This document shows positions 16,420-26,841 of a stretch of 64,000 bases of DNA, piece after piece (the stretch's first letter is position 1; the number at the start of each line of letters is the position of its first letter). Origin of the DNA: Burkholderiales bacterium. GTDB lineage: Bacteria; Pseudomonadota; Gammaproteobacteria; Burkholderiales; Casimicrobiaceae. A program made the translations under genes and the position numbers. Where the stretch lies: assembly GCA_031277215.1 (NCBI GenBank), contig JAITMR010000042.1, positions 1-64,000 on the forward strand, given 5' to 3'. Under the pieces are notes generated by a model. It saw only the letters and a list, made by a program, of their open reading frames with translations. It did no database searches and was not told the origin of the DNA.

Positions 16420-17855
16420 AAGAAAAAGCGATGCTGTCATTGAGCGATGTGGCGGCGATGACCGGAGGTCGCTTGTTGGGTTGTGACAGCGAGGTATCGA
16501 AAGTCGTCAGCGATTCGCGCACGATCAAGACGGGAGAATTGTTTGTCGCGCTCAAGGGTGTGCGCTTCGATGGCCACGATTTTGTCGAGGACGTGTTGCG
16601 GGCGGGCGCTACTGTACTTGTGGACGATGTACATGCCGCCCGTTTTCACGGCAAGCCAGCAGTGGCTGTGCCGGACACGCTGGAAGCGCTTTCTGCGTTG
16701 GCCAAACGCTGGCGCAAGCAGTTTACGATGCCGGTGGTTGCGGTGGTCGGCAGTAACGGCAAGACGACAGTCAAAGAAATGATCGCGGCGATTCTGCGTG
16801 CGCATTTCGGCGACGATGCCGTCCATGCGACACGCGGCAATCTGAATAACGGCATCGGTGTGCCGCTGATGTTATTGGAGCTACGGGAAACGCATAGAGC
16901 AGCGGTGATCGAGTTAGGCATGAACCACCGCGGTGAAACGCGGGCGCTGGCAACGTGGACGCAGCCCGATGTGGCGGTGATCAACAACGCACAACGCGAG
17001 CATCAGGAGTTCATGAAAAACGTCGAGGATGTCGCGCACGAACACGGCGATGTGCTTGAAGCGTTGCGTCCACACGGTTGCGCCGTTATCAACAGCGATG
17101 ATGCGTACAGAAGTTTTTGGGAACACAAGGCGCAGGGATTGGGGCGGACGGTTTGCCGGTTCGGTATGGAAGAAAACGCCGATGTGCGCGGTGCCTTTGT
17201 TGCGGAAGGCACGGGAAGCCGACTTCAGGTGTTCAGCGGCCAGGACAAAGTTGAATTTCATTTGCCGTTGCCTGGACAGGCGATGGCGATGAATGCGCTG
17301 GCGGCGCTGGCGGCGGCTTCGGCGCTCGGTGTGCCGCTGACAACCGGGACAGCGGCGCTGTCGTCCTTCCGTGCGGTGTCCGGGCGATTGAGCGCGATTT
17401 CTTTGAACGCGCACTGGACACTGATCGACGACAGTTACAACGCCAACCCCGATTCGGTTCGTGAGGCGATTGATGTGTTGACATCACGATCAGATAGGGG
17501 AACAGATGAACGCTGGCTGGTGCTAGGCGATATGGGCGAAGTCGGCGAAGCGGGAGCGGCGTTTCACCGCGAAATCGGCGAATACGCCAAGGCAAGCGGA
17601 GTGACGCGGTTGTTAACGTTGGGAACGTTGGCGCGCCACGCGCAAACGACTTTCGGCGCTGATGCTGAACATTTCGAAGCGATGGAAGCATTGCTTGAGG
17701 CGCTACGGGGAAGGTTGACGCAACACAACGAAGCGACCGGAACCGTATTGGTAAAAGGTTCGCGCTTCATGCAAATGGATAAAGTCGTGACGGCATTGGC
17801 GGCAATGTTGGGTAACTCACAGGGGGAAGACGGTCATGCTGCTTTGGATCACTGA
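16416..17855 (+). CDS. murF: UDP-MurNAc-tripeptide:D-Ala-D-Ala ligase MurF
   Basis: A 479-residue Mur ligase that attaches the D-Ala-D-Ala dipeptide and completes the cytoplasmic UDP-MurNAc-pentapeptide. The N-terminal domain ([21 protein letters not shown]) binds UDP. The ATP loop is [12 protein letters not shown], followed by ELGMNHRGE and [16 protein letters not shown], both family signatures. The C-terminal domain has [10 protein letters not shown] and [11 protein letters not shown]. The ATG overlaps the murE stop and the end overlaps mraY by 20 bases. Confidence 0.96.
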   Translation: MKEKAMLSLSDVAAMTGGRLLGCDSEVSKVVSDSRTIKTGELFVALKGVRFDGHDFVEDVLRAGATVLVDDVHAARFHGKPAVAVPDTLEALSALAKRWRKQFTMPVVAVVGSNGKTTVKEMIAAILRAHFGDDAVHATRGNLNNGIGVPLMLLELRETHRAAVIELGMNHRGETRALATWTQPDVAVINNAQREHQEFMKNVEDVAHEHGDVLEALRPHGCAVINSDDAYRSFWEHKAQGLGRTVCRFGMEENADVRGAFVAEGTGSRLQVFSGQDKVEFHLPLPGQAMAMNALAALAAASALGVPLTTGTAALSSFRAVSGRLSAISLNAHWTLIDDSYNANPDSVREAIDVLTSRSDRGTDERWLVLGDMGEVGEAGAAFHREIGEYAKASGVTRLLTLGTLARHAQTTFGADAEHFEAMEALLEALRGRLTQHNEATGTVLVKGSRFMQMDKVVTALAAMLGNSQGEDGHAALDH

Positions 17856-18987
17856 ACACCTTGCGCAGGATATCCGCGCGTTCAACGTGTTCGGCTACAT
17901 CACGCTGCGTGCGGTGCTGGCGACGATTACCGCGTTGATGATTTCGTTTGCGATCGGTCCACGAATGATTGTTTGGCTGGCGCAGATGAAAATCGGTCAG
18001 TCGGTGCGTCACGATGGTCCGCAGGCACACCTTACCAAAACGGGGACGCCGACGATGGGCGGCGCGTTGATTTTAGTGTCGATTGTGATTACATCATTGC
18101 TATGGTGCGATCTCAACAACCGTTTTGTCTGGGCTGTAATGTGGGTGACGATCGGCTTCGGAGCGATCGGCTGGATCGACGATTACCGCAAGGTGGTTTA
18201 CCGCAATTCGAAAGGCTTGTCGGCGAAGTCCAAGTTTTTTTGGCAGTCGCTGCTCGGTTTTGTCGTGGCGTTGTATCTGGCATTGGCCTTGTCGGCGCCG
18301 GGAAACGCGGGTGTGCTCGACGTGATTTCGTATCTGTGGCGCAGCGACGATAGTTGGCAACTGTCGGGCCATACGGATTTGATCGTGCCGTTTTTCAAGA
18401 CGGTTTCGTATCCGCTCGGTATGATCGGTTTCGTGGTGTTGAGTTATTTCGTGATCGTCGGCACCAGCAACGCCGTGAATCTGACCGATGGTCTCGATGG
18501 TTTGGCCATCATGCCGGCGGTGATGGTGGCTGCGGCGTTAGGTGTTTTTGCGTACACCAGCGGCAACGCGGTTTTTGCAAACTATTTGCAGTTTCCGGTC
18601 ATCATCGGTACCGGCGAATTGGCGGTGATTTGCGGCGCGATGGTTGGCGCCGGTCTCGGCTTTCTGTGGTTTAACGCTTATCCGGCGGAAGTGTTTATGG
18701 GCGATGTCGGTGCATTGGCGCTGGGCGCGATGTTGGGAACGATCGCGGTGGCGGTACGCCAGGAAATCGTGTTGTTCATCATGGGGGGCGTGTTCGTCGT
18801 CGAAACGTTGTCGGTGATTGCTCAGGTGTTGTCGTTCAAATTGACCGGGAAACGAATATTTCGAATGGCGCCGATTCATCACCATTACGAATTGAAGGGA
18901 TGGAAGGAAAATCAGGTCGTGGTGCGCTTCTGGATCATCACGATTTTGCTGGTGTTGGTGGGATTGTCAACGTTGAAATTGCGTTAA
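17836..18987 (+). CDS. mraY: Phospho-N-acetylmuramoyl-pentapeptide transferase MraY
   Basis: A 383-residue integral membrane enzyme that makes lipid I by transferring phospho-MurNAc-pentapeptide to undecaprenyl phosphate. About ten hydrophobic segments are visible. Conserved cytoplasmic-loop motifs include GTPTMGG, the paired aspartates of GWIDDYRK, the [10 protein letters not shown] block and [10 protein letters not shown]. The histidine cluster [14 protein letters not shown] lies near the C-terminus. The ATG at 17836 sits inside the last codons of murF, with agggggaag upstream. Confidence 0.97.
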   Translation: MLLWITEHLAQDIRAFNVFGYITLRAVLATITALMISFAIGPRMIVWLAQMKIGQSVRHDGPQAHLTKTGTPTMGGALILVSIVITSLLWCDLNNRFVWAVMWVTIGFGAIGWIDDYRKVVYRNSKGLSAKSKFFWQSLLGFVVALYLALALSAPGNAGVLDVISYLWRSDDSWQLSGHTDLIVPFFKTVSYPLGMIGFVVLSYFVIVGTSNAVNLTDGLDGLAIMPAVMVAAALGVFAYTSGNAVFANYLQFPVIIGTGELAVICGAMVGAGLGFLWFNAYPAEVFMGDVGALALGAMLGTIAVAVRQEIVLFIMGGVFVVETLSVIAQVLSFKLTGKRIFRMAPIHHHYELKGWKENQVVVRFWIITILLVLVGLSTLKLR

Positions 18988-19013
18988 TAGATATCGGAAC
19001 AGAAGCGGAAAAC

Positions 19014-20399
19014 ATGAAGGCATTGTCGCATCGTCGGGTGTTGGTACTGGGGCTTGGTCTCACCGGCTTTTCGCTGACGCGCCATCTTTCGCGCTGTGGT
19101 GCGCAGGTGGCAGCAGCCGACACGCGAAAGATGCCGCCTTACGCCGAGCAGATTCGACGCGGATGGCCGCAAGTGAATCTTCATTGCGGGGAGTTGGTTC
19201 CGGCGCTGTTCGACAGCATTGACATGATTGCCATTTCGCCGGGAGTGGCGAAGGATCAACCGTTGATTCAACAGGCGGTCGCACGCGGCGTGGAACTGAT
19301 CGGCGATATCGAATTGTTTGCGCGTGCGCTGCCGAAAGATCAAAAAGTTCTGGCGATTACCGGCACCAATGGCAAGACGACGACCACCGCACTGACTTGC
19401 GCGTTGTGTGAAGCGGCGGGGTTGACGGCGATAGCGGCGGGCAATATCGGCGACGCGGCGCTCGACGTGCTGGAAAAATGCGAGAGCGTCGGTGTCTGGC
19501 CGGATGTGTTCGTGCTGGAATTGTCGAGTTATCAACTTGAGACGACGACTACGCTGACGCCGACAGCGGCGACGGTGTTGAATGTTTCGGAAAACCATCT
19601 CGACCGCTATCCCGATGTCGATGCTTACGCAGCGACCAAAGCGATGATTTTCCGCCGCGCACGACAGCAGGTATTGAACGCCGACGACGCGCGGGTGGCA
19701 ACCATGCGGGTGGCGGGATTACCGGCGCAATGGTTTGGGCGGAACGCTCCTGCCGGTGTGGTGACATCGTGGCGCCTTGCCGAACACCATGAAGCGATGT
19801 GGCTGATGCGCGGTACAACACCGCTGTTGCCGACATCGGCGCTGGCGTTGGCCGGAAGCCACAACGCGATGAATGCGTTGGCGGCGTTAGCGTTGACATC
19901 GTGCGTGGTCACGATGGATGAGATGGTATTGGAAACGGTGCTGGCGGTACTGGCATCGTTTTGCGGACTTCCGCATCGGATGGAAGAAATCGCCATTATT
20001 GATGGTGTGCGTTACACCAACGATTCAAAAGCGACGACGGTGACGGCGACACAAGCGGCACTCGATGGTATGGCTTCGCCGGTGATTCTGATTGCCGGTG
20101 GCGACGGCAAAGGACAGGACTTCGCGCCGCTGGCGGCAACGGCGGCGCGTTATTGTCGGACGGTATTGTTGATCGGTCGCGATGCGCCGCAAATTGAAGC
20201 GTCTCTAGCAAATCATGGCGCTGCTTTTGAGCATTGCGGCACATTGGCGGAGGCGGTGACGAGGGCGCGCGTGTTGGCGCAAACGGGCGACACGGTTTTG
20301 TTGTCGCCGGCGTGCGCCAGCCTCGATCAGTTCAGCGATTACACGGTGCGCGGGCAGACGTTTGCCGAGGCGGTGCGAACGATGAGGGACGCGACATGA
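19014..20399 (+). CDS. murD: UDP-MurNAc-L-alanine:D-glutamate ligase MurD
   Basis: A 461-residue Mur ligase that adds D-glutamate to UDP-MurNAc-L-Ala. The N-terminal Rossmann domain begins RVLVLGLGLTGFSLTRHL; the ATP loop is ITGTNGKTTT; LNVSENHLDRY and YTNDSKATTVTAT are typical of MurD; the C-terminal domain ends LLSPACASLDQFSDY. The ATG at 19014 is chosen because agcggaa precedes it and the family starts here. It is 26 bases after mraY and overlaps ftsW by ATGA. Confidence 0.96.
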   Translation: MKALSHRRVLVLGLGLTGFSLTRHLSRCGAQVAAADTRKMPPYAEQIRRGWPQVNLHCGELVPALFDSIDMIAISPGVAKDQPLIQQAVARGVELIGDIELFARALPKDQKVLAITGTNGKTTTTALTCALCEAAGLTAIAAGNIGDAALDVLEKCESVGVWPDVFVLELSSYQLETTTTLTPTAATVLNVSENHLDRYPDVDAYAATKAMIFRRARQQVLNADDARVATMRVAGLPAQWFGRNAPAGVVTSWRLAEHHEAMWLMRGTTPLLPTSALALAGSHNAMNALAALALTSCVVTMDEMVLETVLAVLASFCGLPHRMEEIAIIDGVRYTNDSKATTVTATQAALDGMASPVILIAGGDGKGQDFAPLAATAARYCRTVLLIGRDAPQIEASLANHGAAFEHCGTLAEAVTRARVLAQTGDTVLLSPACASLDQFSDYTVRGQTFAEAVRTMRDAT

Positions 20400-21625
20400 A
20401 TCAAGTGCGCACTTCGTTCGAGCGTATCTTCGGCGGCCTCGGCGCTGAGACGTTGAAGAAGAGAGGCCGGAGGGCGATGGCGGCTTACGACGCGTCGTTG
20501 TTGTGGACGGCGCTGATACTGTTGGCGCTGGGATTGGTGATGGTGTATTCGGCGTCGATAGCGATGGCCGAGGCCAGCAGTTACACCGGTTATCGCCCTT
20601 GGTATTTTTTGGCGCGGCATACGGCGTTCATGATGGTGGCGCTGTTGTGCGCGGTGGTGGCGTTCCAGTTACCGATGGCGACCTGGCAAAAACTGGCGCC
20701 CTGGCTTTTCTTGTTCTGCCTTTTGTTGTTGACGCTGGTGTTGATTCCCGGCGTCGGAATATCGGTGAACGGTGCACGTCGCTGGTTGCAACTTTATTTC
20801 ACCAACGTGCAGCCGTCCGAACTGATGAAACTGGCGGTTGTCTTTTATGCGGCCAGTTACGCGGTGCGCAAGGCGGAATTTCTTCCAGCGCATCAACCGA
20901 TGGGTAAAACTTTGGTGCGTGGTTTCCTGCCGCTGTTCGTGGCGATGGTGCTGGTCGGCGCTTTGTTGCTTCTGGAACCGGACTTCGGCGCGCTCGTCGT
21001 GATCGTGGCGATTGGCTTTGGCGTGTTGTTCATCGGCGGACTCGACGGTCGCATCATTGCCGGTTTGTTGGCGTTGTTGCCGTTTGCGCTGGGTGCGATT
21101 CTGGTGGCGGCGCCATACCGATTGGAGCGGTTGACGACGTTTTTGAAACCTTGGGAAGACCCGCTTGGAAAAGGTTATCAATTAACGCATTCGTTGATGG
21201 CGTTCGGGCGCGGCGAATTCTTCGGCGTTGGACTCGGCGACAGTGTCGAAAAATTGTTGTACCTGCCGGAAGCGCACACCGATTTTCTATTGGCGGTGAT
21301 TGCCGAGGAGTTGGGATTTGTCGGGGTATTGGTGGTGGTTCTGTTGTTTATGTGGTTGCTGTTTCGCGCCTGGATGATCGGTCGGCAGGCGGCGCGTTTG
21401 CAGCGGCCGTTTTCGGCGTTGACGGCGCACGGGATCGGCATCTGGCTTGGTGTCCAGGCATTCATCAATATGGGCGTCAACATGGGCGTGTTGCCGACCA
21501 AGGGATTGACGTTACCGTTTTTGTCGTATGGCGGTAGCGGCATCGTTGCCAGTTGCGTGGCAGTGGCGGTACTGCTGCGCATTGATTACGAAAACCGCAG
21601 ACTTTTGAACGGACTCAAAGTATGA
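20396..21625 (+). CDS. ftsW: Septal peptidoglycan glycosyltransferase FtsW
   Basis: A 409-residue SEDS-family membrane protein with about ten membrane segments. It polymerises lipid II at the septum together with FtsI. SEDS marks visible are VMVYSAS in the first segment, NGARRWLQL, QPSELMKLA, the LLEPDFGA block around the catalytic aspartate, AHTDFLLAVIAEELGF and the C-terminal LPFLSYGGSGI. The N-terminal cytoplasmic tail of about 30 residues is basic. Start and stop overlap murD and murG. Confidence 0.96.
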   Translation: MNQVRTSFERIFGGLGAETLKKRGRRAMAAYDASLLWTALILLALGLVMVYSASIAMAEASSYTGYRPWYFLARHTAFMMVALLCAVVAFQLPMATWQKLAPWLFLFCLLLLTLVLIPGVGISVNGARRWLQLYFTNVQPSELMKLAVVFYAASYAVRKAEFLPAHQPMGKTLVRGFLPLFVAMVLVGALLLLEPDFGALVVIVAIGFGVLFIGGLDGRIIAGLLALLPFALGAILVAAPYRLERLTTFLKPWEDPLGKGYQLTHSLMAFGRGEFFGVGLGDSVEKLLYLPEAHTDFLLAVIAEELGFVGVLVVVLLFMWLLFRAWMIGRQAARLQRPFSALTAHGIGIWLGVQAFINMGVNMGVLPTKGLTLPFLSYGGSGIVASCVAVAVLLRIDYENRRLLNGLKV

Positions 21626-22773
21626 GTCGGGATATAGAAAATGCCGTCAAGGGTACGGTGATGATCACGACGGGTGGCACCGGCGGTCACGTTTTCCCCG
21701 GCGTTGCAGTGGCGCGGCGCTTGCAGGCGTACGGCTGGGACGTGTTCTGGCTCGGAACCCAAGAGGGCATGGAAGCGACGCGGGTGCCGCAGGAGGGGAT
21801 TGATTTTGAAAGCGTGTCGTTTCGTGGTGTGCGTGGCAAGGGATTGAAGACGCTGTTGCTGGGACCTTGGGCGCTGTTGATGGCGTGCCATCAAAGCCGC
21901 GCCATTCTGCGACGACGGCAGCCCGATGTGGCGATGGGGTTTGGCGGCTTCGCGTCGTTCCCCGGCGCTTTCACTGCCGTGGCAAGCGGTTTGCCGCTGG
22001 TACTTCACGAAGCGAACGCGGCGCCGGGGCTGGCGAATCGGATATTGAGTTACGGCGCCGACAAAATACTGGCCGGTTTTCCCGGCGTGTTTGGCGCCGG
22101 ACGCAAGGCGAACGTTGAGTGGTCAGGCAATCCGGTGCGTGACGACATGGCGCAACAGGCGCCGCCTTCGGAACGTTTTGCCGACAGACAGGGGGAGTTG
22201 CGTTTGTTGGTGGTCGGCGGCAGCTTGGGGGCGCAGGCGTTGAACGTTTGTGTGCCGATGGCGCTGGCGCAGTTACCGGTTGAACAGCGACCGCGCGTTG
22301 TCCATCAGGCAGGGGCGCGCCACATCGAGACGCTGCGTGCCGCTTACGCGCAACATGGCGTCGAGGCCGAATGCGTGCCGTTTATCGAGGAAATGGCGCA
22401 AGCGTACGCTGACGCTGATTTTGTGATTTGTCGCGGCGGCGCGATGACGGTTGCCGAGCTTGCCACCGTCGGTGTCGGCGCACTGGTGGTGCCGTTGCCG
22501 GGGGCGATTGCCGATGAACAAAGCGCCAACGCGCAACTTCTGGTTGATGCCGGCGCTGCCGTCAAGATCACGCAGGATGTCTTGACGCCTGCTGTTTTGG
22601 CGGAAACCTTGTGCGCATTGACGCGCGAGAAGGCGCTGGCGATGGCGGAAGCGGCGTTCGCGTTGCGAAAGACCGATGCGGCGGAAACGGTGGCGCAGGC
22701 GTGTATGGTGTTGGGTTCGGCTTATCGAAACAAGCAGCGGCGGAACGAAATCGCTCAAGGAGAGATTTCATGA
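21622..22773 (+). CDS. murG: UDP-GlcNAc:lipid I N-acetylglucosaminyltransferase MurG
   Basis: A 383-residue GT28 glycosyltransferase on the inner face of the membrane. It makes lipid II. The N-terminal glycine loop is [12 protein letters not shown] (residues 17-28); further motifs are [35 protein letters not shown] and the donor-binding region [12 protein letters not shown] with [13 protein letters not shown]. The N-terminus is about ten residues longer than in E. coli. The ATG at 21622 overlaps the ftsW stop and the stop overlaps murC. Confidence 0.96.
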   Translation: MSRDIENAVKGTVMITTGGTGGHVFPGVAVARRLQAYGWDVFWLGTQEGMEATRVPQEGIDFESVSFRGVRGKGLKTLLLGPWALLMACHQSRAILRRRQPDVAMGFGGFASFPGAFTAVASGLPLVLHEANAAPGLANRILSYGADKILAGFPGVFGAGRKANVEWSGNPVRDDMAQQAPPSERFADRQGELRLLVVGGSLGAQALNVCVPMALAQLPVEQRPRVVHQAGARHIETLRAAYAQHGVEAECVPFIEEMAQAYADADFVICRGGAMTVAELATVGVGALVVPLPGAIADEQSANAQLLVDAGAAVKITQDVLTPAVLAETLCALTREKALAMAEAAFALRKTDAAETVAQACMVLGSAYRNKQRRNEIAQGEIS

Positions 22774-24170
22774 AGCACAAAGTGAAACAGTTGCACTTTG
22801 TAGGCATCGGTGGCGTCGGTATGAGCGGCATTGCCGAAGTGCTGGTAAACCTCGGCTATCGGGTATCGGGATCGGATCTCAGCGATAACGCCGCGACAGC
22901 GCGGTTGCGTTCGCTGGGCGTTAAAGTCTGGAAGGGGCATGCGGCGGAACACATCCGTGATGCCGACGCAGTCGTGGTGTCAACGGCGGTGGCTGCCGAC
23001 AATCCCGAAGTGGTGGCAGCGCAACAAGCGGGCATTCCCGTGGTAGCGCGGGCGTTGATGCTGGCCGAGCTGATGCGCTTGAAACGCGGCATTGCTATCG
23101 CTGGGACGCATGGAAAGACGACGACGACGAGCTTGGTGGCATCGGTGCTGGCCGAAGGCGGTTTTGATCCGACGTTTGTGATCGGTGGTCGTTTGTTGTC
23201 GGCGGATGCCCACGCACGCTTGGGTAGCGGCGATTTTTTGGTGGCTGAGGCAGATGAATCGGACGCATCGTTTCTGCATTTGTCGCCGGTGCTGTCGGTG
23301 GTGACGAACATCGATACCGACCACATGGAAACGTATGAGCACGATTTCGCACGTCTCAAGAAAGCGTTCATCGAATTTCTTCAGCGTCTGCCGTTTTACG
23401 GTGCGGTGGTGGCATGCATCGACGACGCTCATGTGCGCGAGATTCTTCCGGAGGTAGGGCGTCCGGTCGTGAGCTATGGTTTTTCGGAAGACGCCATGCT
23501 GCAGGCGCGACAAGTGGAGAACAAGTGCGGCACGATGCATTTCGTAGCGGCGCAGCGCGGTTTTGCCGATTTGCCGGTGGCGTTGGCGTTGCCCGGTCGG
23601 CACAGTGTACAGAACGCATTGGCGGCGATTGCCATTGGCCGTGAAGTCGGCGTGGCCGAGGAAGCAATTGTCCAAGCGCTTGCCGGATTCAAGGGTGTCG
23701 GACGCCGTTTCCAGCGCTACGGCGAGGTTTCGTTGCCTGGCGGCGGTTTGTATACTTTGATTGACGATTACGGTCATCACCCCAACGAAATCGCGGCGAC
23801 GCTTGAGGCAGCGCGTGGCAGCTTCAACGGTCGGCGGTTGGTGTTGGTGTTTCAGCCGCACCGCTACACGCGCACACGCGATTTGTTCGAAGATTTCGTC
23901 ACGGTATTGTCGCAGACCGATGTGTTGGTGTTGGTTGATGTGTATCCTGCCGGTGAAGCGCCAATAGTGGCCGCCGATGGGCGTGCGTTGGCGCGGGCGT
24001 TGCGAGTGGCGGGGAAAGTCGATCCGGTGTTTGCCGAGAGGGTTGACGAAGTGCCGCAGGTACTGGCTTCTTTGTTGAAAGACGGTGACGTGGTGTTGAC
24101 GATGGGCGCGGGCAATATCGGTACGGTGGCAGCACGGTTGCAGCAAAAAACCGGAAAGGAAAACGCATGA
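22770..24170 (+). CDS. murC: UDP-N-acetylmuramate:L-alanine ligase MurC
   Basis: A 466-residue Mur ligase that adds the first amino acid to UDP-MurNAc. The N-terminal Rossmann domain starts [17 protein letters not shown]; the ATP loop is [12 protein letters not shown] with the histidine typical of Mur[15 protein letters not shown] and TNIDTDHME are present; the C-terminal domain has [10 protein letters not shown] and [12 protein letters not shown]. Length and order are normal. The ATG overlaps the murG stop and the stop overlaps murB. Confidence 0.97.
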   Translation: MKHKVKQLHFVGIGGVGMSGIAEVLVNLGYRVSGSDLSDNAATARLRSLGVKVWKGHAAEHIRDADAVVVSTAVAADNPEVVAAQQAGIPVVARALMLAELMRLKRGIAIAGTHGKTTTTSLVASVLAEGGFDPTFVIGGRLLSADAHARLGSGDFLVAEADESDASFLHLSPVLSVVTNIDTDHMETYEHDFARLKKAFIEFLQRLPFYGAVVACIDDAHVREILPEVGRPVVSYGFSEDAMLQARQVENKCGTMHFVAAQRGFADLPVALALPGRHSVQNALAAIAIGREVGVAEEAIVQALAGFKGVGRRFQRYGEVSLPGGGLYTLIDDYGHHPNEIAATLEAARGSFNGRRLVLVFQPHRYTRTRDLFEDFVTVLSQTDVLVLVDVYPAGEAPIVAADGRALARALRVAGKVDPVFAERVDEVPQVLASLLKDGDVVLTMGAGNIGTVAARLQQKTGKENA

Positions 24171-25090
24171 CGAAATTGCGGCTCACTTTCGACGGTTTAC
24201 GCGGCGAGCTGCGCTTTGATGTGGCAATGGCGCGGTATACGAGTTGGCGCGTCGGCGGTTTGGCTGACCTGGTTTACGCGCCAGTCAATGCCGAAGACCT
24301 CGCGCTTTTCTTGCGGCAATTGCCGATGGACGTGCCGATCACAGTGTTGGGATTGGGCAGCAACGTGTTGATTCGTGATGGCGGAATACGCGGGGCGGTG
24401 GTGTTGATGCGCGACAACGAGTCGGCGGCACGGGCAGAAAGCGATGGAACGATTTACGCTCCGGCCAGTCTGACGTGCGCGAAATTGGCGCGTTTCGCAG
24501 CGACACAAGGCAAGGCAGACATGGCGTTTCTGGCCGGTATTCCCGGAACGGTCGGCGGTGCGTTGGCAATGAACGCCGGTTGTTACGGCAGCGAAACATG
24601 GAATTATGTGGCACGTGTCGAAACGGTGACACGCGCCGGAGAGCGCAATGTCCGTGCAGCGGACGAATACGATGTCAGCTATCGGCAAGTGCGATCTAAA
24701 GCATCGCTGCTGCCGGAGATTTTTACCGGCGCCTGGTTTTATTTTCCCTCGGGCAATGCGCAGTCGGTTGAGGCAGCGCAAGCAGAGGCTAAGGCGCTGT
24801 TATCAAAACGGTTAGCGACACAACCGCTGGATTTGCCGAACGCGGGCAGTGTGTTCCGCAATCCTCCCGGCGATTACGCGGCACGCTTGATTGAATCGTG
24901 CGGGTTGAAGGGGTTGGCGATAGGCGGCGCATCGGTGTCGGAGAAACACGCGAATTTCATCGTCAACCCGAGAGGAGCGGCGCGGGCTGCCGACATCGAG
25001 GCGTTGATCGTGCAGGTGCAGCAAACGGTGGGTGCGAAAACAGGCGTGATTTTGCAGCCAGAAGTGAAGATTTTTGGAGAAGCAGTGTGA
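24167..25090 (+). CDS. murB: UDP-N-acetylenolpyruvoylglucosamine reductase MurB
   Basis: A 307-residue FAD enzyme that reduces UDP-enolpyruvyl-GlcNAc to UDP-MurNAc with NADPH. Visible features are [12 protein letters not shown], the FAD-binding [36 protein letters not shown] (in parts), YDVSYRQVR, and [19 protein letters not shown] with the catalytic serine, followed by [11 protein letters not shown]. Residue layout resembles the shorter type II reductases that carry the SVFRNP active-site serine. It overlaps murC by ATGA; ddl follows within 40 bases. Confidence 0.95.
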   Translation: MTKLRLTFDGLRGELRFDVAMARYTSWRVGGLADLVYAPVNAEDLALFLRQLPMDVPITVLGLGSNVLIRDGGIRGAVVLMRDNESAARAESDGTIYAPASLTCAKLARFAATQGKADMAFLAGIPGTVGGALAMNAGCYGSETWNYVARVETVTRAGERNVRAADEYDVSYRQVRSKASLLPEIFTGAWFYFPSGNAQSVEAAQAEAKALLSKRLATQPLDLPNAGSVFRNPPGDYAARLIESCGLKGLAIGGASVSEKHANFIVNPRGAARAADIEALIVQVQQTVGAKTGVILQPEVKIFGEAV

Positions 25091-25125
25091 GTAGTATGGA
25101 AAAAAGCGGGAAAGAGAAAAACGCG

Positions 25126-26064
25126 ATGAAAAAAAACGCGGAAGATTTCGGCAAAGTGGCGGTGCTGTTGGGCGGCCATTCGGCGGAGCGAGAGATATCG
25201 CTGATGTCGGGAAGCAATGTGTTGTCAGCACTACAGGCGCAGGGGATTGACGCCCACGCATTCGATCCGGTCGAAAAACCGTTGTGGGCGTTGAGGGATG
25301 AAGGGTTCGTGCGGGTGTTCAACATGTTGCACGGTCGCGGCGGCGAAGATGGAACCGTGCAGGCGGTGCTGGAGATGCTGGGCATTCCTTATACAGGCAG
25401 CGGCGTTGCGGCGTCGGCGCTGGCAATGGACAAATGGCGCACCAAGATGGTGTGGCTGTCGGCCGGAATTCCGACGCCGCCGTATCAAATCGTTGACGCA
25501 CGCACCGATTGGATGGAACTTATTGACACACTGGGTCTGCCGTTGGTGTTGAAGCCGGTACACGAAGGTTCAAGCATTGGCATCGCCAAGATAAATCATG
25601 CCGATCCGCAGCACTTGGCCGAGGCCTACGCCGAAGCGGCGCGTCACGATTCGCTGGTGATCGCTGAGGCGTTTGTTCACGGCGCGGAATTGGCAGCGGC
25701 GGTGACCGATCATTGCGCGTTGCCGCTGGTGCGTATCGTCGCGCCGAACGGCAATTACGATTTCGAACACAAATATTTTTCGGACGACACGCAGTATTTC
25801 TGCCCATCCGGGCTTCCCGAAGCGCTGGAAGAGCGGATACGGGCGCAGACATTGGCGGCGTTTCGGGTGCTGGGTTGTCGCGGTTGGGGCAGGTTGGATG
25901 TGATATTGCGCGACGACGGGCAGTGGTTTTTTCTGGAAGCGAACACGGTGCCGGGAATGACGGCGCACAGTCTGATGCCGATGGCGGCGCGGGCGGCAGG
26001 GATGTCGATGGAAGCGTTGTGTCTGACGATTTTGAGAGGAGCCATTTCGGAACATGTGGCATGA
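25126..26064 (+). CDS. ddl: D-alanine:D-alanine ligase
   Basis: A 312-residue ATP-grasp ligase that makes the D-Ala-D-Ala dipeptide used by MurF. The N-terminal VAVLLGGHSAEREISLMSG, HGRGGEDGTVQ, PLVLKPVHEGSSIGI, YDFEHKYFSD and the C-terminal LEANTVPGMTAHSLMP are all family motifs. The ATG at 26126-type context is best at 25126, where ggaaagag lies about ten bases ahead and the protein matches normal Ddl length; in-frame starts at 25096 (ATG) and 25087 (GTG, overlapping the murB stop) would add 10-13 residues. The end overlaps ftsQ by 11 bases. Confidence 0.94.
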   Translation: MKKNAEDFGKVAVLLGGHSAEREISLMSGSNVLSALQAQGIDAHAFDPVEKPLWALRDEGFVRVFNMLHGRGGEDGTVQAVLEMLGIPYTGSGVAASALAMDKWRTKMVWLSAGIPTPPYQIVDARTDWMELIDTLGLPLVLKPVHEGSSIGIAKINHADPQHLAEAYAEAARHDSLVIAEAFVHGAELAAAVTDHCALPLVRIVAPNGNYDFEHKYFSDDTQYFCPSGLPEALEERIRAQTLAAFRVLGCRGWGRLDVILRDDGQWFFLEANTVPGMTAHSLMPMAARAAGMSMEALCLTILRGAISEHVA

Positions 26065-26827
26065 CCCGAAAACGATGAACGCGGTGGCGCTGACGCTGGT
26101 GATACTATCGACCAGCGCGTTGCTGTGGGCGGCAGGACACTGGTTTGTGCGGCAGCCGTCGTTCGCGTTTCGGCAGGTGGTGGTGCACGATCTGAATCGC
26201 GCCGATCCGGCGCATGTCGCGGCGGTGATCCGACGTGAGTTGAGGGGGACGTTTTTTACGATGGATCTGGATGGTGCGCAACGGGCATTGCGGCAGGTAC
26301 CTTGGGTGCGTAATGCCGGGTTGCATCGGGAGTGGCCGGATCGACTGGAAGTGTCGATCGAGGAATTTGAACCGTTTGCGAACTGGAACGAAAAAGCGCT
26401 GGTGGCGCGTGATGGGGCGGTGTTTGTGGCGCCGTACGATGGCGATTTACCTGAACTGAGCGGGCGCGACGACGAAGCGATCACGGTCGTCGAACGTTTC
26501 GAGCGTTGGGCAACGAGACTGGCGACCTTGGGACTTGATTTGCACGCCGTGCGGTATTCACTGCGCGGCAGTTGGCAGATCGAAGTGGCGGACGAGCGCG
26601 GCAATACGCAGGTGATTGAATTGGGGCGTGACATTGTTGAGGCGCGATTGGAGCGGTTCGTTTCGGTCTATCGGAAAACAGCGGACGTGTTGGCGCACGC
26701 CGGACGCCAGCCCGACTACATTGATTTGCGGTATCAGAACGGATTGGCCATTCGAACAGCGACGCTTGCGGCGGTCAGCAACAGAAACGGCGGCAGAGAC
26801 GCTGGCAAAAGCGTCGAAGGGAAATAG
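26054..26827 (+). CDS. ftsQ: Cell division protein FtsQ
   Basis: A 257-residue bitopic membrane protein. A short cytoplasmic tail and one membrane segment (about residues 9-28) are followed by a POTRA domain (FRQVVVHDLNRADPAHVAAV to about residue 98) and the FtsQ beta domain (WPDRLEVSIEEFEPFANWNE onward). It recruits FtsB/FtsL to the divisome. The start is inside the end of ddl, and ftsA follows 14 bases after its stop. Confidence 0.93.
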   Translation: MWHDPKTMNAVALTLVILSTSALLWAAGHWFVRQPSFAFRQVVVHDLNRADPAHVAAVIRRELRGTFFTMDLDGAQRALRQVPWVRNAGLHREWPDRLEVSIEEFEPFANWNEKALVARDGAVFVAPYDGDLPELSGRDDEAITVVERFERWATRLATLGLDLHAVRYSLRGSWQIEVADERGNTQVIELGRDIVEARLERFVSVYRKTADVLAHAGRQPDYIDLRYQNGLAIRTATLAAVSNRNGGRDAGKSVEGK

Positions 26828-26841
26828 GGATAGGGAGAATC